Below, in pieces: positions 1-8,059 of a stretch of DNA of 35,183 nucleotides. Numbering within the stretch: the first letter of the stretch is position 1; each line of letters opens with the position of its first letter. The position numbers and the translations under genes are program-made. Source of the stretch: an uncultured Acidimicrobiales bacterium (GTDB lineage Bacteria > Actinomycetota > Acidimicrobiia > Acidimicrobiales > SZUA-35); contig CALAJQ010000041.1 in the NCBI GenBank assembly GCA_937922785.1, positions 1 through 35,183 on the forward strand. The letters are read 5' to 3'. The notes below the pieces were generated by a model that saw only the letters and a list, made by a program, of their open reading frames with translations, was not told the DNA's origin and did not search any database.

Positions 1-1140
1 GCCATACATATCGCCAACAGACATTGGGCCTGGATCAAGCTTGCGTTCCAGTCCGTCAGCTCCAGATGCCAGCAGACCCGCAATCAAAACGTAGGGGTTT
101 GCGTCAGCTCCTGCCGAGCGGAACTCAACCCGGTTGCCGCCAGAACCACTCTCGACGATGCAACGACACATCACGCTGCGGTTATCGAGACCCCAAGTGA
201 CGTGGGTCGGGGCGAATGTGTAGGGCCGGATGCGCTTTGGACCGTTGCTGTTTGGGGCGCCCAGCAGGGTTAGCGCCGACGCGTGTTCAAGCTGACCGGC
301 TAGCCAGGCCCGCATCAATTCATTGGGGTTGCCGTCCTCGCATTGGGCAAACGCATTCTTTCCATCTGAATTGAGGCTGGTGTGGACATGCATGCCTGAC
401 CCCGATTGATCAGCCCAAGGCTTGGGCATAAAGGTCGCTCTCATGCCGTGCTGAACTGCGACCTGCTTCACTATTGACTTGAACAGCACTGTGTTGTCTG
501 CAGTAGTCATTGCGTCGGCCGGGCCAGCGTTGATCTCAATTTGGCCTGGGCCGTATTCAGAGTTGGACGACTCTACGTCGATGCCTGCTCCAAGCAAAGC
601 GTCGCGCATTGCGTGCAATACGACTTCAACCTCCACAGCATCGGTCAAGGAGCTGTACTGAATATGGTTTTGGATCGGCGCCCATTCCGGTGTGCAGAGA
701 TAGAACTCCAACTCGGTAGCAACGAAGGGATCCAGCCCGGCACCCTGACAGCGTTCCACCTGCGCAGCCAAGACGTTTCGGGGTGCAAGCGGATGGCGGT
801 CACCGTGCTCATCGAAAGCGTCGGCGAACACAAGGGCATAACCAGGCCTGTGAGTGAGAATGCGGCCTGTGGTGTTGTCAGGAACAATCTGGGTATCCAG
901 ATAGCCGGTTTCGGGGTTGACAAATTCGTTGTCGGGCAGATCGTTCTGGACGTCAAACACGAACATTGCATCGGCAATCGCGGCACCGCTGGCGTGAACA
1001 CTGTCGAAGTAGCGTGCTACTGGAACTCGCTTGCCGCGTAGATGACCCTGGGTGTCAGGTACGGCGATCTCAATTGTGTGCACGCCGTGTTCGGTACACA
1101 ACGACTGAAATTCTTCAACCGATTTGGATATTCCTGGCAT
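1..1140 (-). CDS. Glutamine synthetase family protein (gamma-glutamyl-amine ligase-like), 3' end cut by window edge
   Basis: The reading frame starts at the ATG at 1140-1138 and stays open to base 1, giving 380 residues; the C-terminus lies outside the window. AGGAGA sits eight bases before the ATG. I translated it by hand. It carries glutamine synthetase hallmarks in order: TELEFYL (first metal glutamate), SEYGPGQIEIN (metal glutamates), SGSGMHVHTSL (catalytic-loop histidine) and RVEFRSAGADANPY near the end. In this family ATP activates the gamma-carboxylate of glutamate for attack by ammonia or an amine. The context (importer, acyl-CoA dehydrogenase, GntR regulator, divergent PuuD-like hydrolase) favours an amine-ligating PuuA-like role over nitrogen-assimilating GlnA; that choice is inference. 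It is the last visible gene of the minus-strand operon and is separated from the dehydrogenase by three tandem 17-base repeats. Family assignment is secure, substrate unknown. Confidence 0.9.
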   Translation of the reverse strand, partial: MPGISKSVEEFQSLCTEHGVHTIEIAVPDTQGHLRGKRVPVARYFDSVHASGAAIADAMFVFDVQNDLPDNEFVNPETGYLDTQIVPDNTTGRILTHRPGYALVFADAFDEHGDRHPLAPRNVLAAQVERCQGAGLDPFVATELEFYLCTPEWAPIQNHIQYSSLTDAVEVEVVLHAMRDALLGAGIDVESSNSEYGPGQIEINAGPADAMTTADNTVLFKSIVKQVAVQHGMRATFMPKPWADQSGSGMHVHTSLNSDGKNAFAQCEDGNPNELMRAWLAGQLEHASALTLLGAPNSNGPKRIRPYTFAPTHVTWGLDNRSVMCRCIVESGSGGNRVEFRSAGADANPYVLIAGLLASGADGLERKLDPGPMSVGDMYG

Positions 1141-1160
1141 AGGGTCGTCTCCTGTTTCCC

Positions 1161-1211
1161 TAGTAACTGTGGTCTTTTAGTAACTGTGGTCTATTAGTAA
1201 CTGTGGTCTTC
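1161..1211. repeat. Three tandem 17-bp repeats between the dehydrogenase stop and the GS-family start
   Basis: Three consecutive 17-base units occupy 1161-1177, 1178-1194 and 1195-1211, each starting TAGTAACTGTGGTCT and differing only in the last two bases. On the coding (minus) strand each unit ends TACTAA or TACTAG, echoing the final Tyr-stop (TACTAG) of the acyl-CoA dehydrogenase that abuts the array. They could be operators for the GS-family gene or simply a slippage product around the stop codon; the sequence does not decide. Confidence 0.9.
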
Positions 1212-2381
1212 CTAGTAGCTCTTTGGAAGGTTTAGGCACTTCTGACCTACGAAGGCCAAAATCAGATTGTTGTTAATCGGGGCCACTTGGTACAGCCGGG
1301 TCTCACGAAACTTCCGCTCGATGTCGTACTCAGATGCGAACCCAAATCCGCCATGGGTGTCAATTGCCGCATTGCCCGCTTCCCACGAAGCTTCCGATGC
1401 CAGCAACTTGGCCATATTCGCCTCGACGCCACAAGACTGGCCGCTGTCAAACAAGTCTGCGGCCTTCCAACGCATCAGATCAGCAGCTTCCAAGTGGATG
1501 TGAGACTTTGCTAGAGGAAATTGCACGCCCTGGTTCTGGCCGATGGGCCGCCCGAACACAACTCGGTCACGGGCGTATTCAGAAGCTCGGTCAAGGAAGA
1601 ATCGGCCATCGCCAATGCACTCAGACGCAATGAGAATTCGTTCGGCATTCATGCCGTCCAGGATGTGTCGAAAGCCCTGACCTTCGGTTCCTACCAAGGC
1701 ACTGGCCGGGATCTCCATGTTGTCGAAGAACACCTCGGTGGTGCTGTGGTTCATCATGGTTTCGATCGGATTGATTGTGAGGCCCGGCACTAAGGCGCCG
1801 GTGTCGTCCCTCATCTCAACAAGGAACACCGATAGTCCGTCCAGGCGATTCTCAACCTCGTCGGATGGTGTGGTCCGGGCCAGCAGGACCATTAGGTCTG
1901 AGTATTCGGCTCGTGAAGTCCAGATCTTCTGACCGTTGATTTTGTAAACGTCTCCGTCGCGTTCGGCCTTGGTGCGGATCTCGGTGGTGTTTGAACCGGC
2001 CACCGGTTCTGTGACACCAAATGCTTGCAGTCGTTTCGAGCCGTCGGCCACCAAGGGCAGGTAGTGGTTCTTTTGCTCTTCGGTTCCATGCCGAAGCACA
2101 GTGCCCATTACATACATCTGCGCGTGACACGCACTTGGGTTGCCGCCGCTGGCTGAGATCTCTTCCAGAATCACCGAAGCGCCACCAAGGCTTAGCCCTC
2201 CCCCGCCATACTGCTCTGGAATTAGCGCGCCTAACCATCCCTGGGCCGAGAGTTCCTTCACGAACTCTTCGGGGTAGGTGCTGGGCTCTAGCCCTCGCCA
2301 GTACTCGTTTCCGTACTTGTCGCAGAGCCGCCTGACCTCTTGGCGGATCACGTCGTGCTGTTCGTCAGTGCGGTCAATCAT
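1212..2381 (-). CDS. Acyl-CoA dehydrogenase family flavoprotein
   Basis: This 389-residue protein has the usual ACAD length and layout. FGVTEPVAGSNTTE (about 121-134) and KIWTSRAEYSDLMVLLART (about 152-170) form the flavin/substrate middle domain, and RVVFGRPIGQNQ (about 273-284) lies in the C-terminal helical domain. FAD-dependent alpha,beta-oxidation of an acyl-CoA is the family reaction. The medium-chain-type catalytic glutamate position (the YEGT motif) reads YQVAPINNN here. A glutamate at about 247 (MNAERILIA) aligns with the isovaleryl-CoA dehydrogenase catalytic glutamate, so that residue is the likely base (inference). The ATG overlaps the stop of the GntR gene in an ATGA junction, so the two are translationally coupled. 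The substrate is probably a carbon chain from the compound imported by the adjacent transporter. Confidence 0.9.
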   Translation of the reverse strand: MIDRTDEQHDVIRQEVRRLCDKYGNEYWRGLEPSTYPEEFVKELSAQGWLGALIPEQYGGGGLSLGGASVILEEISASGGNPSACHAQMYVMGTVLRHGTEEQKNHYLPLVADGSKRLQAFGVTEPVAGSNTTEIRTKAERDGDVYKINGQKIWTSRAEYSDLMVLLARTTPSDEVENRLDGLSVFLVEMRDDTGALVPGLTINPIETMMNHSTTEVFFDNMEIPASALVGTEGQGFRHILDGMNAERILIASECIGDGRFFLDRASEYARDRVVFGRPIGQNQGVQFPLAKSHIHLEAADLMRWKAADLFDSGQSCGVEANMAKLLASEASWEAGNAAIDTHGGFGFASEYDIERKFRETRLYQVAPINNNLILAFVGQKCLNLPKSY

Positions 2382-3070
2382 TTGGACTCCTCCCAGAAGC
2401 CACGAGCCAGAAGGGAATCGGCTGCTGCCACGCCGCTGTCGTGAAGATGGCGTTCCATTGCTTCTCGAGCAGCTGTTCCATCACGAGCCACTATCGCCTC
2501 GAGGATTTCGTCGTGGCCGTGTACAGCCGTTTTGTCCCACTCTTGAACAAAGTCATAGAAATTTGCTGGGACCGATCGTTCCAACAATCCGAGCAGCCAG
2601 CGAGTTCGTCGAGGGGCAACGCTGTTGATCAGACGGTGAAACTCGTTGTTGAATTTTGAGTGTTCGCTGATCGGAGCGTTAGCAAAACGGTCGTGAATCG
2701 ATTTGAGTTCAGAGATGTCATCATCGGAGAAAACCGAGGCAGCCATTTCGGCAACACGACCAGAGACCAGACCAAACAGCTCATAGTGATCAATGATGTC
2801 TTCTCTGGTGAGGTCGGCAACAAACGCTCCCCGACGAGGGGTCACGTCAAGCAGACCTTCTTGGCCGAGCACAACAAGTGCCTCACGAATTGGTGACCGG
2901 CTGACGTCTAGCGCAGAACCAATTGCCTCTTGATCGATCTTGTGCCCGGGCTTCAAAGCCCCAGTCAGAACTAACGACCGCACATAAGCGGCGATCTCAT
3001 CAGCCAAACCGCCTCTCTGGCCGCCAGGGTTCATGACTTTCACGTAGGGATTCTCGACCGCGTCGCTCAT
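2378..3070 (-). CDS. GntR-family transcriptional regulator, FCD (FadR-like) subfamily
   Basis: The 230-residue protein has an N-terminal winged helix (about 20-85) with the typical recognition region ALDVSRSPIREALVVLGQEG followed by a wing LLDVTPRRGAFV. An all-helical FCD effector domain (about 95-220) follows, with the expected acidic and histidine residues (DRF, NNEFHRLI, HDEILEAI). FCD regulators usually sense a small carboxylate or metal-bound ligand and repress the neighbouring catabolic operon. The gene sits inside the operon it probably controls: its start overlaps the stop of the LivM-LivG fusion, and its stop overlaps the dehydrogenase start. A candidate operator TTGTATACAA lies before the first gene of the operon. 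The ligand is unknown. Confidence 0.92.
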   Translation of the reverse strand: MSDAVENPYVKVMNPGGQRGGLADEIAAYVRSLVLTGALKPGHKIDQEAIGSALDVSRSPIREALVVLGQEGLLDVTPRRGAFVADLTREDIIDHYELFGLVSGRVAEMAASVFSDDDISELKSIHDRFANAPISEHSKFNNEFHRLINSVAPRRTRWLLGLLERSVPANFYDFVQEWDKTAVHGHDEILEAIVARDGTAAREAMERHLHDSGVAAADSLLARGFWEESK

Positions 3071-4923
3071 GTGATTGCAGCCGATCCGAGATAGGCCGCT
3101 TGAACGCGGGGGTCAGCCTGGACTTCGTCGGGAGTTCCCGACATTACAACTGCGCCTTGGTCCAAAACTGTGATCGTGTCGGAGATGCCAGTGATGAACG
3201 CAAGGTCGTGATCGATCACGATCACCCCGGCACCGACCGTTGCCGCCATGTGCCGGACTTGTTCGATCATCGTCACCGACTCGGTGTCGCTCATTCCCGA
3301 AGTCGGCTCATCAAGGAGAAGGAATGACGGGGCGAGGGCGGCAGCGCGAGCCAGTTCGAGTCTTCGCGAGTTGCCATAGTCCAGCTCGCTGGCACGACGG
3401 TCACGATGCTCCCATAGCCCGGCTTCTGCAACCATGGCATCGACGTCAGGCAGCACACGTCCTTGGCGATGCTCGGCCGCAACAAGGGCAGATACCTCAA
3501 CGTTTTCACGAACAGTCAAGCCACCGAAAAGCCTTAGATTCTGGAAGGTTCGAACCAGGCCGGCCCGAGCCAGCTTAAACGTCGGCACTGCAGTGACGTC
3601 TTTACCATCTATTGAGAATGTTCCTGATGTGGGGGGCACCATTCCGGTGATGACGTTCACAAACGTTGTCTTGCCTGCACCATTGGGCCCGATAACTCCC
3701 ACTATCTGACCGCTCTCGGCTTCAATTCCTGCGCCGTCCAGTGCCTGGAAGCCACCGAACTTCACGTCAATATCAGAGGCGCGTAGCTTCACGGGTGTCA
3801 TCTCGCCAACTTCAGGAAGCGCCTTGGGCAACGGATCGGATCCACGGCCGAACTTGTTGTAAAGCCACTCGTCCAGCTCCCAGTCGTTGATCAGCCCGAT
3901 GGGTCGTTTGATCATGAAACCAACCATCGCCAGTCCGAGGAACACCCGGGGCAGGCCTTCACGGAACACCCAGTCCAACGGGGCCTCGTCAAGGCCAATG
4001 CCAAAGAACTCAAATCCCTGGGTTCCAAGCCGTCGTGACAATTCGCGACCCAGAGTGATTACAACAACACCTAATACCGCACCGCTCACGCTGTTACGCC
4101 CACCGACGATCAGCATGACAAGGGTCAGCATCGTGTAATCGAAGAAGAATAGGTTCGGCACAATCGTGCCCAATTCATAGACCCGCAGCGATGCCCCGAT
4201 AGCAACTATCACCGCCGAAATAAGCAGTGCGGCCATCTGTTGAACGAGCGGGTTAATTCCCATTGCCCTGGCGGCAAGATTGTCTTCTCGCGCCGCAACT
4301 GCAAGACGACCGCTTCGACTTTGGGCGTACAGACGAGCAACAACTATTGCTAACAAGAGCGTGACGTAGATAGCCACTCGACCTTGCAGGGTGGTGCCGA
4401 TGCTGAACGACAAGCCGGCTCTCTCACCACCGGTTAGCTTGTTCCAGTTGGTTGCCACCTCATGGGTAACAAAGAGTAAGGCCAAAGTAATAACGGTTGC
4501 CGATACCGCTCCGGATTCAGCCCCCGATCGGGCTAGACCAAGCCCGGCGATAACGGCCACGGCTAAGGCAAGCGCTATGGCAATAATGACTGCAACTGTT
4601 GGCGAAAACGAGATATCGGTTAGCCCAAATGGTGCATCTGGCAGCACTCTGGCTTTGCGTTCCGGCACGATCGCAAACACCGCGAATGCGTAGCCAGCGA
4701 TAGCACCGATCCCGACGTGACCGAAAGAAAGGATGCCGGTATTGCCGATGTAGATCTGGATGCCAACAACAATGATTGCGTCTATCAACATGGCAGTAAC
4801 GAGCCGTTCGGCCGAGCCGCCGATGATTGCTTGATAAGTCAGACCTGCGGCAACCAAGACGGCGAACAGAATTACCGCGCCGACTATTGGAAAGCTGACG
4901 TCTCTTCGAAAGTTGGGAAACAT
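3067..4923 (-). CDS. Fused LivM-type permease and LivG-type ATPase of a branched-chain-amino-acid-family ABC importer
   Basis: A single 618-residue frame joins two proteins that are usually separate. Residues about 1-345 are a LivM-like permease with many hydrophobic helices and the family segment YIGNTGILSFGHVGIGAIAG. Residues about 365-618 are a LivG-like ATPase with Walker A GPNGAGKTTFVN, a signature region LDYGNSRRLELARA in place of the usual LSYGxQR, Walker B FLLLDEPTSGMSD and switch histidine IVIDHD. It would form the inner-membrane channel with LivH and pair with LivF as the second ATPase. Its ATG overlaps the livH stop in a TGATG junction. The linker around 345-365 reads through with no frameshift sign, so the fusion looks genuine. 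Substrates of this family include branched-chain amino acids, amides, urea and polyamine-like compounds. Confidence 0.93.
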   Translation of the reverse strand: MFPNFRRDVSFPIVGAVILFAVLVAAGLTYQAIIGGSAERLVTAMLIDAIIVVGIQIYIGNTGILSFGHVGIGAIAGYAFAVFAIVPERKARVLPDAPFGLTDISFSPTVAVIIAIALALAVAVIAGLGLARSGAESGAVSATVITLALLFVTHEVATNWNKLTGGERAGLSFSIGTTLQGRVAIYVTLLLAIVVARLYAQSRSGRLAVAAREDNLAARAMGINPLVQQMAALLISAVIVAIGASLRVYELGTIVPNLFFFDYTMLTLVMLIVGGRNSVSGAVLGVVVITLGRELSRRLGTQGFEFFGIGLDEAPLDWVFREGLPRVFLGLAMVGFMIKRPIGLINDWELDEWLYNKFGRGSDPLPKALPEVGEMTPVKLRASDIDVKFGGFQALDGAGIEAESGQIVGVIGPNGAGKTTFVNVITGMVPPTSGTFSIDGKDVTAVPTFKLARAGLVRTFQNLRLFGGLTVRENVEVSALVAAEHRQGRVLPDVDAMVAEAGLWEHRDRRASELDYGNSRRLELARAAALAPSFLLLDEPTSGMSDTESVTMIEQVRHMAATVGAGVIVIDHDLAFITGISDTITVLDQGAVVMSGTPDEVQADPRVQAAYLGSAAIT

Positions 4924-5810
4924 CAGACGCGCTCCGCACGGGCGACCGTAATCAGCCCTTGTGGTCTGAAGATAAACAGAAGCGCAATCATCAAGAAGAC
5001 AACTCCGTCAGTTAACGGTGCAATGCCATCGGGAAGCCTCGACCGAAGCATGACCTCGGCCAGACCCAGCACGAAACCGCCGAGCACAGCGCCCCGCATG
5101 CTTCCCATGCCACCGATCAAAGCTGCGATCACACCACTTAGCATTGGGCTGATGCCAGCGCTCGGAGCCGTGTTTCCGGCTCGCATCAGCCAGAAAATTC
5201 CAGCGATGCCGGCCAGGAAGCCAGACAAGGCAAAGGCCCCCCGGATGACTGAATTGGACTTGACCCCCATGAGACGGGCAGTGTCAAAGTCCTCAGCGGC
5301 GCCTCTCAAAGCGAGGCCGAACATTGTGCGCTGCAGCAACGCAACAGTGGCAAGCAATGTCACCAAAGTCACGCCAATAACAACAGCGTCAAAGACCTCG
5401 ATGCTGAGATCACCAACTGCGAACGTGTTTGTCACCCAGCCTGGACGAGGGAACTGCTTCTTCGAGGCCGAGACATACAGAATGAAGACTGACGAAACGA
5501 GGAAATGAATGCCAAATGACGTCAGCAGCAATGTGAAATCGGACGCGCCTCTCACACGACTGAAAGCAACCCACTCGATTACGAGTGAAGCAGCGATACT
5601 CACCAGCACGATGGCAGGGGCCACCACATACCAGGAGAAATCGGCTTGGAACATGGCATAAGCGGCATACCCGCTGATGGTGATCAGCTCACCGTGGGCG
5701 AAGTTGAGCAGATGCATCACGCCAAAAATCACTGCGATACCTAGCGCCAGCAATGCGTAGATGCTGCCACGCCCTAGTCCATCAATGAGATTCTGAAGAA
5801 GTTCGGTCAT
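4923..5810 (-). CDS. LivH-type ABC importer permease
   Basis: The 295-residue hydrophobic protein matches the LivH family, with N-terminal GLGRGSIYALLALGIAVIFG and the hallmark LLNFAHGELITISGYAAYA, then about eight transmembrane segments and ISPMLSGVIAALIGGMGSMR near the C-terminus. It forms the second half of the membrane channel with the LivM part of the downstream fusion. The ATG at 5810 is preceded by AAGAGA, a weak ribosome site. The gap from the LivF stop is about 40 bases, and the next gene overlaps by one base. Confidence 0.93.
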   Translation of the reverse strand: MTELLQNLIDGLGRGSIYALLALGIAVIFGVMHLLNFAHGELITISGYAAYAMFQADFSWYVVAPAIVLVSIAASLVIEWVAFSRVRGASDFTLLLTSFGIHFLVSSVFILYVSASKKQFPRPGWVTNTFAVGDLSIEVFDAVVIGVTLVTLLATVALLQRTMFGLALRGAAEDFDTARLMGVKSNSVIRGAFALSGFLAGIAGIFWLMRAGNTAPSAGISPMLSGVIAALIGGMGSMRGAVLGGFVLGLAEVMLRSRLPDGIAPLTDGVVFLMIALLFIFRPQGLITVARAERV

Positions 5811-5851
5811 CGGTTTATCTCTTCACTTCTCTGTTCATATTTACCGGTCGC

Positions 5852-6553
5852 CTATCCCCCGACGAAGGTGTCGAACAGGTCTGAGCGTTCTAGCAATTCA
5901 GTTCCTGTGCCCTCAGCTACGAACTCTCCCGAGCGCAGCACGTAGGCGCGATCAGCGGCTTGCAACATCCGAGTTGCGTTCTGCTCGACCACAAGAATGG
6001 TGCGACCATCGGCTCGAAGCTGATCGATCAAGTCAAAGACCAAGTCAACCAATATGGGCGCAAGTCCCAGCGAAGGCTCATCCATCATCAGCAGTTTTGG
6101 CTTTGACATTAGGGCCCGAGCGATCGCGAGCTGTTGGGCCTCGCCGCCGGACAAAAATCCAGCAGCGGTGTCCCACTTATCCCTGAGAACAGGAAACAGC
6201 TCTGCCATCTCCTTCAGTGATTCGCTACGTTCGGCCCCCGAGCGGGTAATGCCGCCGATCTTGAGATTCTCTTCAACTGTCATGTCCACGAAGATTCGGC
6301 GATGCTCGGGCACTAGGGCCATGCCAGATCGAAGTAGAGCCTCCGGTGATGCCTTGGTTACATCCACACCTTCAAAGGTGACCTTGCCCGACGAAGGCTC
6401 AAGCAAGCCAGCAATCGACCCGAGCAACGTTGTCTTGCCTGCGCCGTTGGGGCCGATGAGGCCGACGACCTCACCTGCCCCGACGCTCAAGCTTGCATCT
6501 CGAAGCGCCGAGATCGCACCGTATTTGGTTGTCAATCCCGACACTTCAAGCAT
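5852..6553 (-). CDS. LivF-type ABC importer ATPase
   Basis: The protein is 233 residues from the ATG at 6553. An upstream TTG at 6556 is possible, but GGAG seven bases before the ATG favours the ATG. Motifs: Walker A GPNGAGKTTLLG (about 35-46), ABC signature FLSGGEAQQLAIARAL, Walker B LLMMDEPSLGLAP, and switch histidine replaced in the usual LivF way by VVEQNA. PEHRRIFVDMTVEENL is typical of LivF. It pairs with the LivG half of the fusion to power import. It follows the binding-protein gene by about 25 bases. Confidence 0.93.
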   Translation of the reverse strand: MLEVSGLTTKYGAISALRDASLSVGAGEVVGLIGPNGAGKTTLLGSIAGLLEPSSGKVTFEGVDVTKASPEALLRSGMALVPEHRRIFVDMTVEENLKIGGITRSGAERSESLKEMAELFPVLRDKWDTAAGFLSGGEAQQLAIARALMSKPKLLMMDEPSLGLAPILVDLVFDLIDQLRADGRTILVVEQNATRMLQAADRAYVLRSGEFVAEGTGTELLERSDLFDTFVGG

Positions 6554-6577
6554 CAAGTATCTCCGCTGTCTGGTGTC

Positions 6578-7867
6578 TTACTTGGTGTCCACCAGGACGT
6601 CTTCGCCATCAACGATTCGGTTGATGGGAACAGACTTGGGCGGGATGCCACCGGTGCCGGCGTAAGTGATCTCACCAGATAGTCCCTGGAAGCCGCTGAT
6701 GTTCTGCACGGCTTCGCCAATTTCAGCCGGATCCACGCAACCGCAGTCGACGATGGCCTGGATGCCCAGGAACATTGAGTCAACGTACAGAGCCATGAAG
6801 CCTCGGCTTTCGAGTGCTTCGCCCTTGGCTGCCTCGTAGTTGGCAAGCAGTGTGTCGTTGCGGTCGCCGGGGCTAATGCTCACGTGCGGTGTATGGGCAA
6901 TGCCTTCGTTGTTTTCAACAAACGCAAGACCAGTGGCGTCAAGGGCATCGGTGCCGATGTAGGTCAGGTCGTTTAGACCTTGGCCTTCAAGCTGGCCGCG
7001 CAGCGCAGTTACCTGCTCGGCAAGAGCCGCTGAGAACACAACTTCGGTGCCGTCGGCAATGCCAGCAATTTCGTTCACCTGAGAGGAGAAGTCGGTGTCG
7101 ACGCCCCAAACATAGGTCTGAGTGCTGACAACTTCGCCACCACCGTCGGTAAATGCCTGTGCAAACACGTCTGGGTTATAACCCGAGTAAGGGATGCCCT
7201 CACCTTCGGTGAAGACGATCGCTCGAGTGATGCCCTGATCAAGTGCCCAGTTGGCAGCGGCCGTGGACATCAGGGTGTCATCAAATGACACGAGGTAAGA
7301 GTTGGCAGCTGCGTCAGCCAAAGTCGGCTCAGTCGAAGCGGCTACGAACAGCGGAACCTGGCCGCCCGTGGTCTGCAAGATCGGCAGTGCGAAGTCTGCA
7401 AATGGAGGGCCAATCAGGAAGTGAGCGCCCCAGTCCAGAAGTTCCTGAGCGGCAATTGCGGCTTGGGCTGCGTCGCCGCCAACGTCTGCGACCTGCACTT
7501 CAACCGGTGCACCGTTAACTCCACCGGCACAGTTGATTAGCTCGGCGACATAAGGGACCAGCTTGGATCCTGGGATGTCAACAAAGCCGACCACCTCAGA
7601 GAAGTCCATTGCCATGCCAACCTTGATTGGGTCCCCAGATGGAGCCTCAGCGCAGTTGTCCAGGTCGGCGGCCAACACGGTGTCGATATCAAGTGACTCG
7701 GCGCTTGGTGGCGCATCAACCGCTGCTGCTGTGGTGTCCGATCCAGCATCGGCGGTTGTATCAGATCCCGCATCGGCGGTTGTGTCTGAACTTTCGCCAT
7801 CGTCACCACACGCTGCAGCGAGCAGCATCATGGCAAAAATGAGCGACAACATCTTTCGCAACTTCAT
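6578..7867 (-). CDS. Substrate-binding lipoprotein of the Liv-type ABC importer
   Basis: The 429-residue protein starts with a lipoprotein signal peptide MKLRKMLSLIFAMMLLAAAC, the lipobox cysteine at residue 20, followed by an acidic Ser/Thr/Asp/Ala linker containing repeats of SDTTADAG. The remainder is a type I periplasmic-binding fold as in LivJ/UrtA-type receptors (DPIKVGMAMDFSEVVGFVDI at the start; many GxxPxF/VAAST-type segments). It is lipid-anchored on the outer face of the membrane and would deliver ligand to the LivH/LivM channel. AGGGGAG lies about seven bases before the ATG. It is the first gene of the minus-strand operon and faces the divergent PuuD-like gene. The ligand cannot be read from the sequence; context suggests an amine or amide. 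Confidence 0.93.
   Translation of the reverse strand: MKLRKMLSLIFAMMLLAAACGDDGESSDTTADAGSDTTADAGSDTTAAAVDAPPSAESLDIDTVLAADLDNCAEAPSGDPIKVGMAMDFSEVVGFVDIPGSKLVPYVAELINCAGGVNGAPVEVQVADVGGDAAQAAIAAQELLDWGAHFLIGPPFADFALPILQTTGGQVPLFVAASTEPTLADAAANSYLVSFDDTLMSTAAANWALDQGITRAIVFTEGEGIPYSGYNPDVFAQAFTDGGGEVVSTQTYVWGVDTDFSSQVNEIAGIADGTEVVFSAALAEQVTALRGQLEGQGLNDLTYIGTDALDATGLAFVENNEGIAHTPHVSISPGDRNDTLLANYEAAKGEALESRGFMALYVDSMFLGIQAIVDCGCVDPAEIGEAVQNISGFQGLSGEITYAGTGGIPPKSVPINRIVDGEDVLVDTK
7731..7790. repeat. 24-bp in-frame tandem repeat in the lipoprotein linker
   Basis: Two full 24-base units (7731-7754 and 7755-7778) and part of a third encode repeated SDTTADAG residues just after the lipobox of the binding protein. 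In-frame units of this kind make a flexible spacer between the lipid anchor and the folded domain and tend to vary in copy number. Confidence 0.8.
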
Positions 7868-7920
7868 TTGTTCTCCCCTAATTGTTGGCCTGCGTTTCTC
7901 AACACTATGCCGATTTCATT

Positions 7921-7930
7921 TTGTATACAA
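7921..7930. promoter_or_regulatory. Palindrome TTGTATACAA, candidate GntR operator before the importer operon
   Basis: A perfect 10-base palindrome lies in the 192-base divergent region, 54 bases before the binding-protein ATG, in an A/T-rich stretch that resembles the promoter core of the minus-strand operon. FCD-type GntR regulators commonly bind short palindromes of this kind. Binding by the operon's own regulator is inference. Confidence 0.45.
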
Positions 7931-8020
7931 TATTTAAAACTAACTAAGGCCAAGAACCCGACACACAAACGGTGAACGGGGTCGTTGCTTCTTAGCTCGA
8001 ACGCAAATCTAACTGTAAGA

Positions 8021-8038
8021 TCGTTTGGTAGCAAACGA
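8021..8038. promoter_or_regulatory. Inverted repeat TCGTTTG-GTAG-CAAACGA in the leader of the PuuD-like gene
   Basis: A perfect 7-base inverted repeat with a 4-base centre ends 21 bases before the ATG at 8060 and just ahead of the GGAGG ribosome site at 8049-8053. TAAGAT at 8016-8021 could be a -10 element with TTAGCT at 7992-7997 as a weak -35. It could be an operator or an RNA hairpin affecting the ribosome site. Confidence 0.4.
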
Positions 8039-8059
8039 AATCTCGCCCGGAGGCCCAAC

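Noticed and set aside
541-1041. 166-residue plus-strand frame
   Set aside because: It is antisense to the glutamine-synthetase-family gene, which has clear family motifs over the whole span.
1161-1211. Possible CRISPR array
   Set aside because: Units are directly adjacent with no spacers and too short; it is a simple tandem repeat.
4717-5508. 263-residue plus-strand frame
   Set aside because: Antisense to the Liv permease genes; low-complexity Pro/Arg/Thr composition with no recognisable domain.
7985-8059. N-terminal extension of the PuuD-like hydrolase
   Set aside because: No ribosome site at 7985; GGAGG precedes the ATG at 8060 and the extension contains the inverted repeat region.
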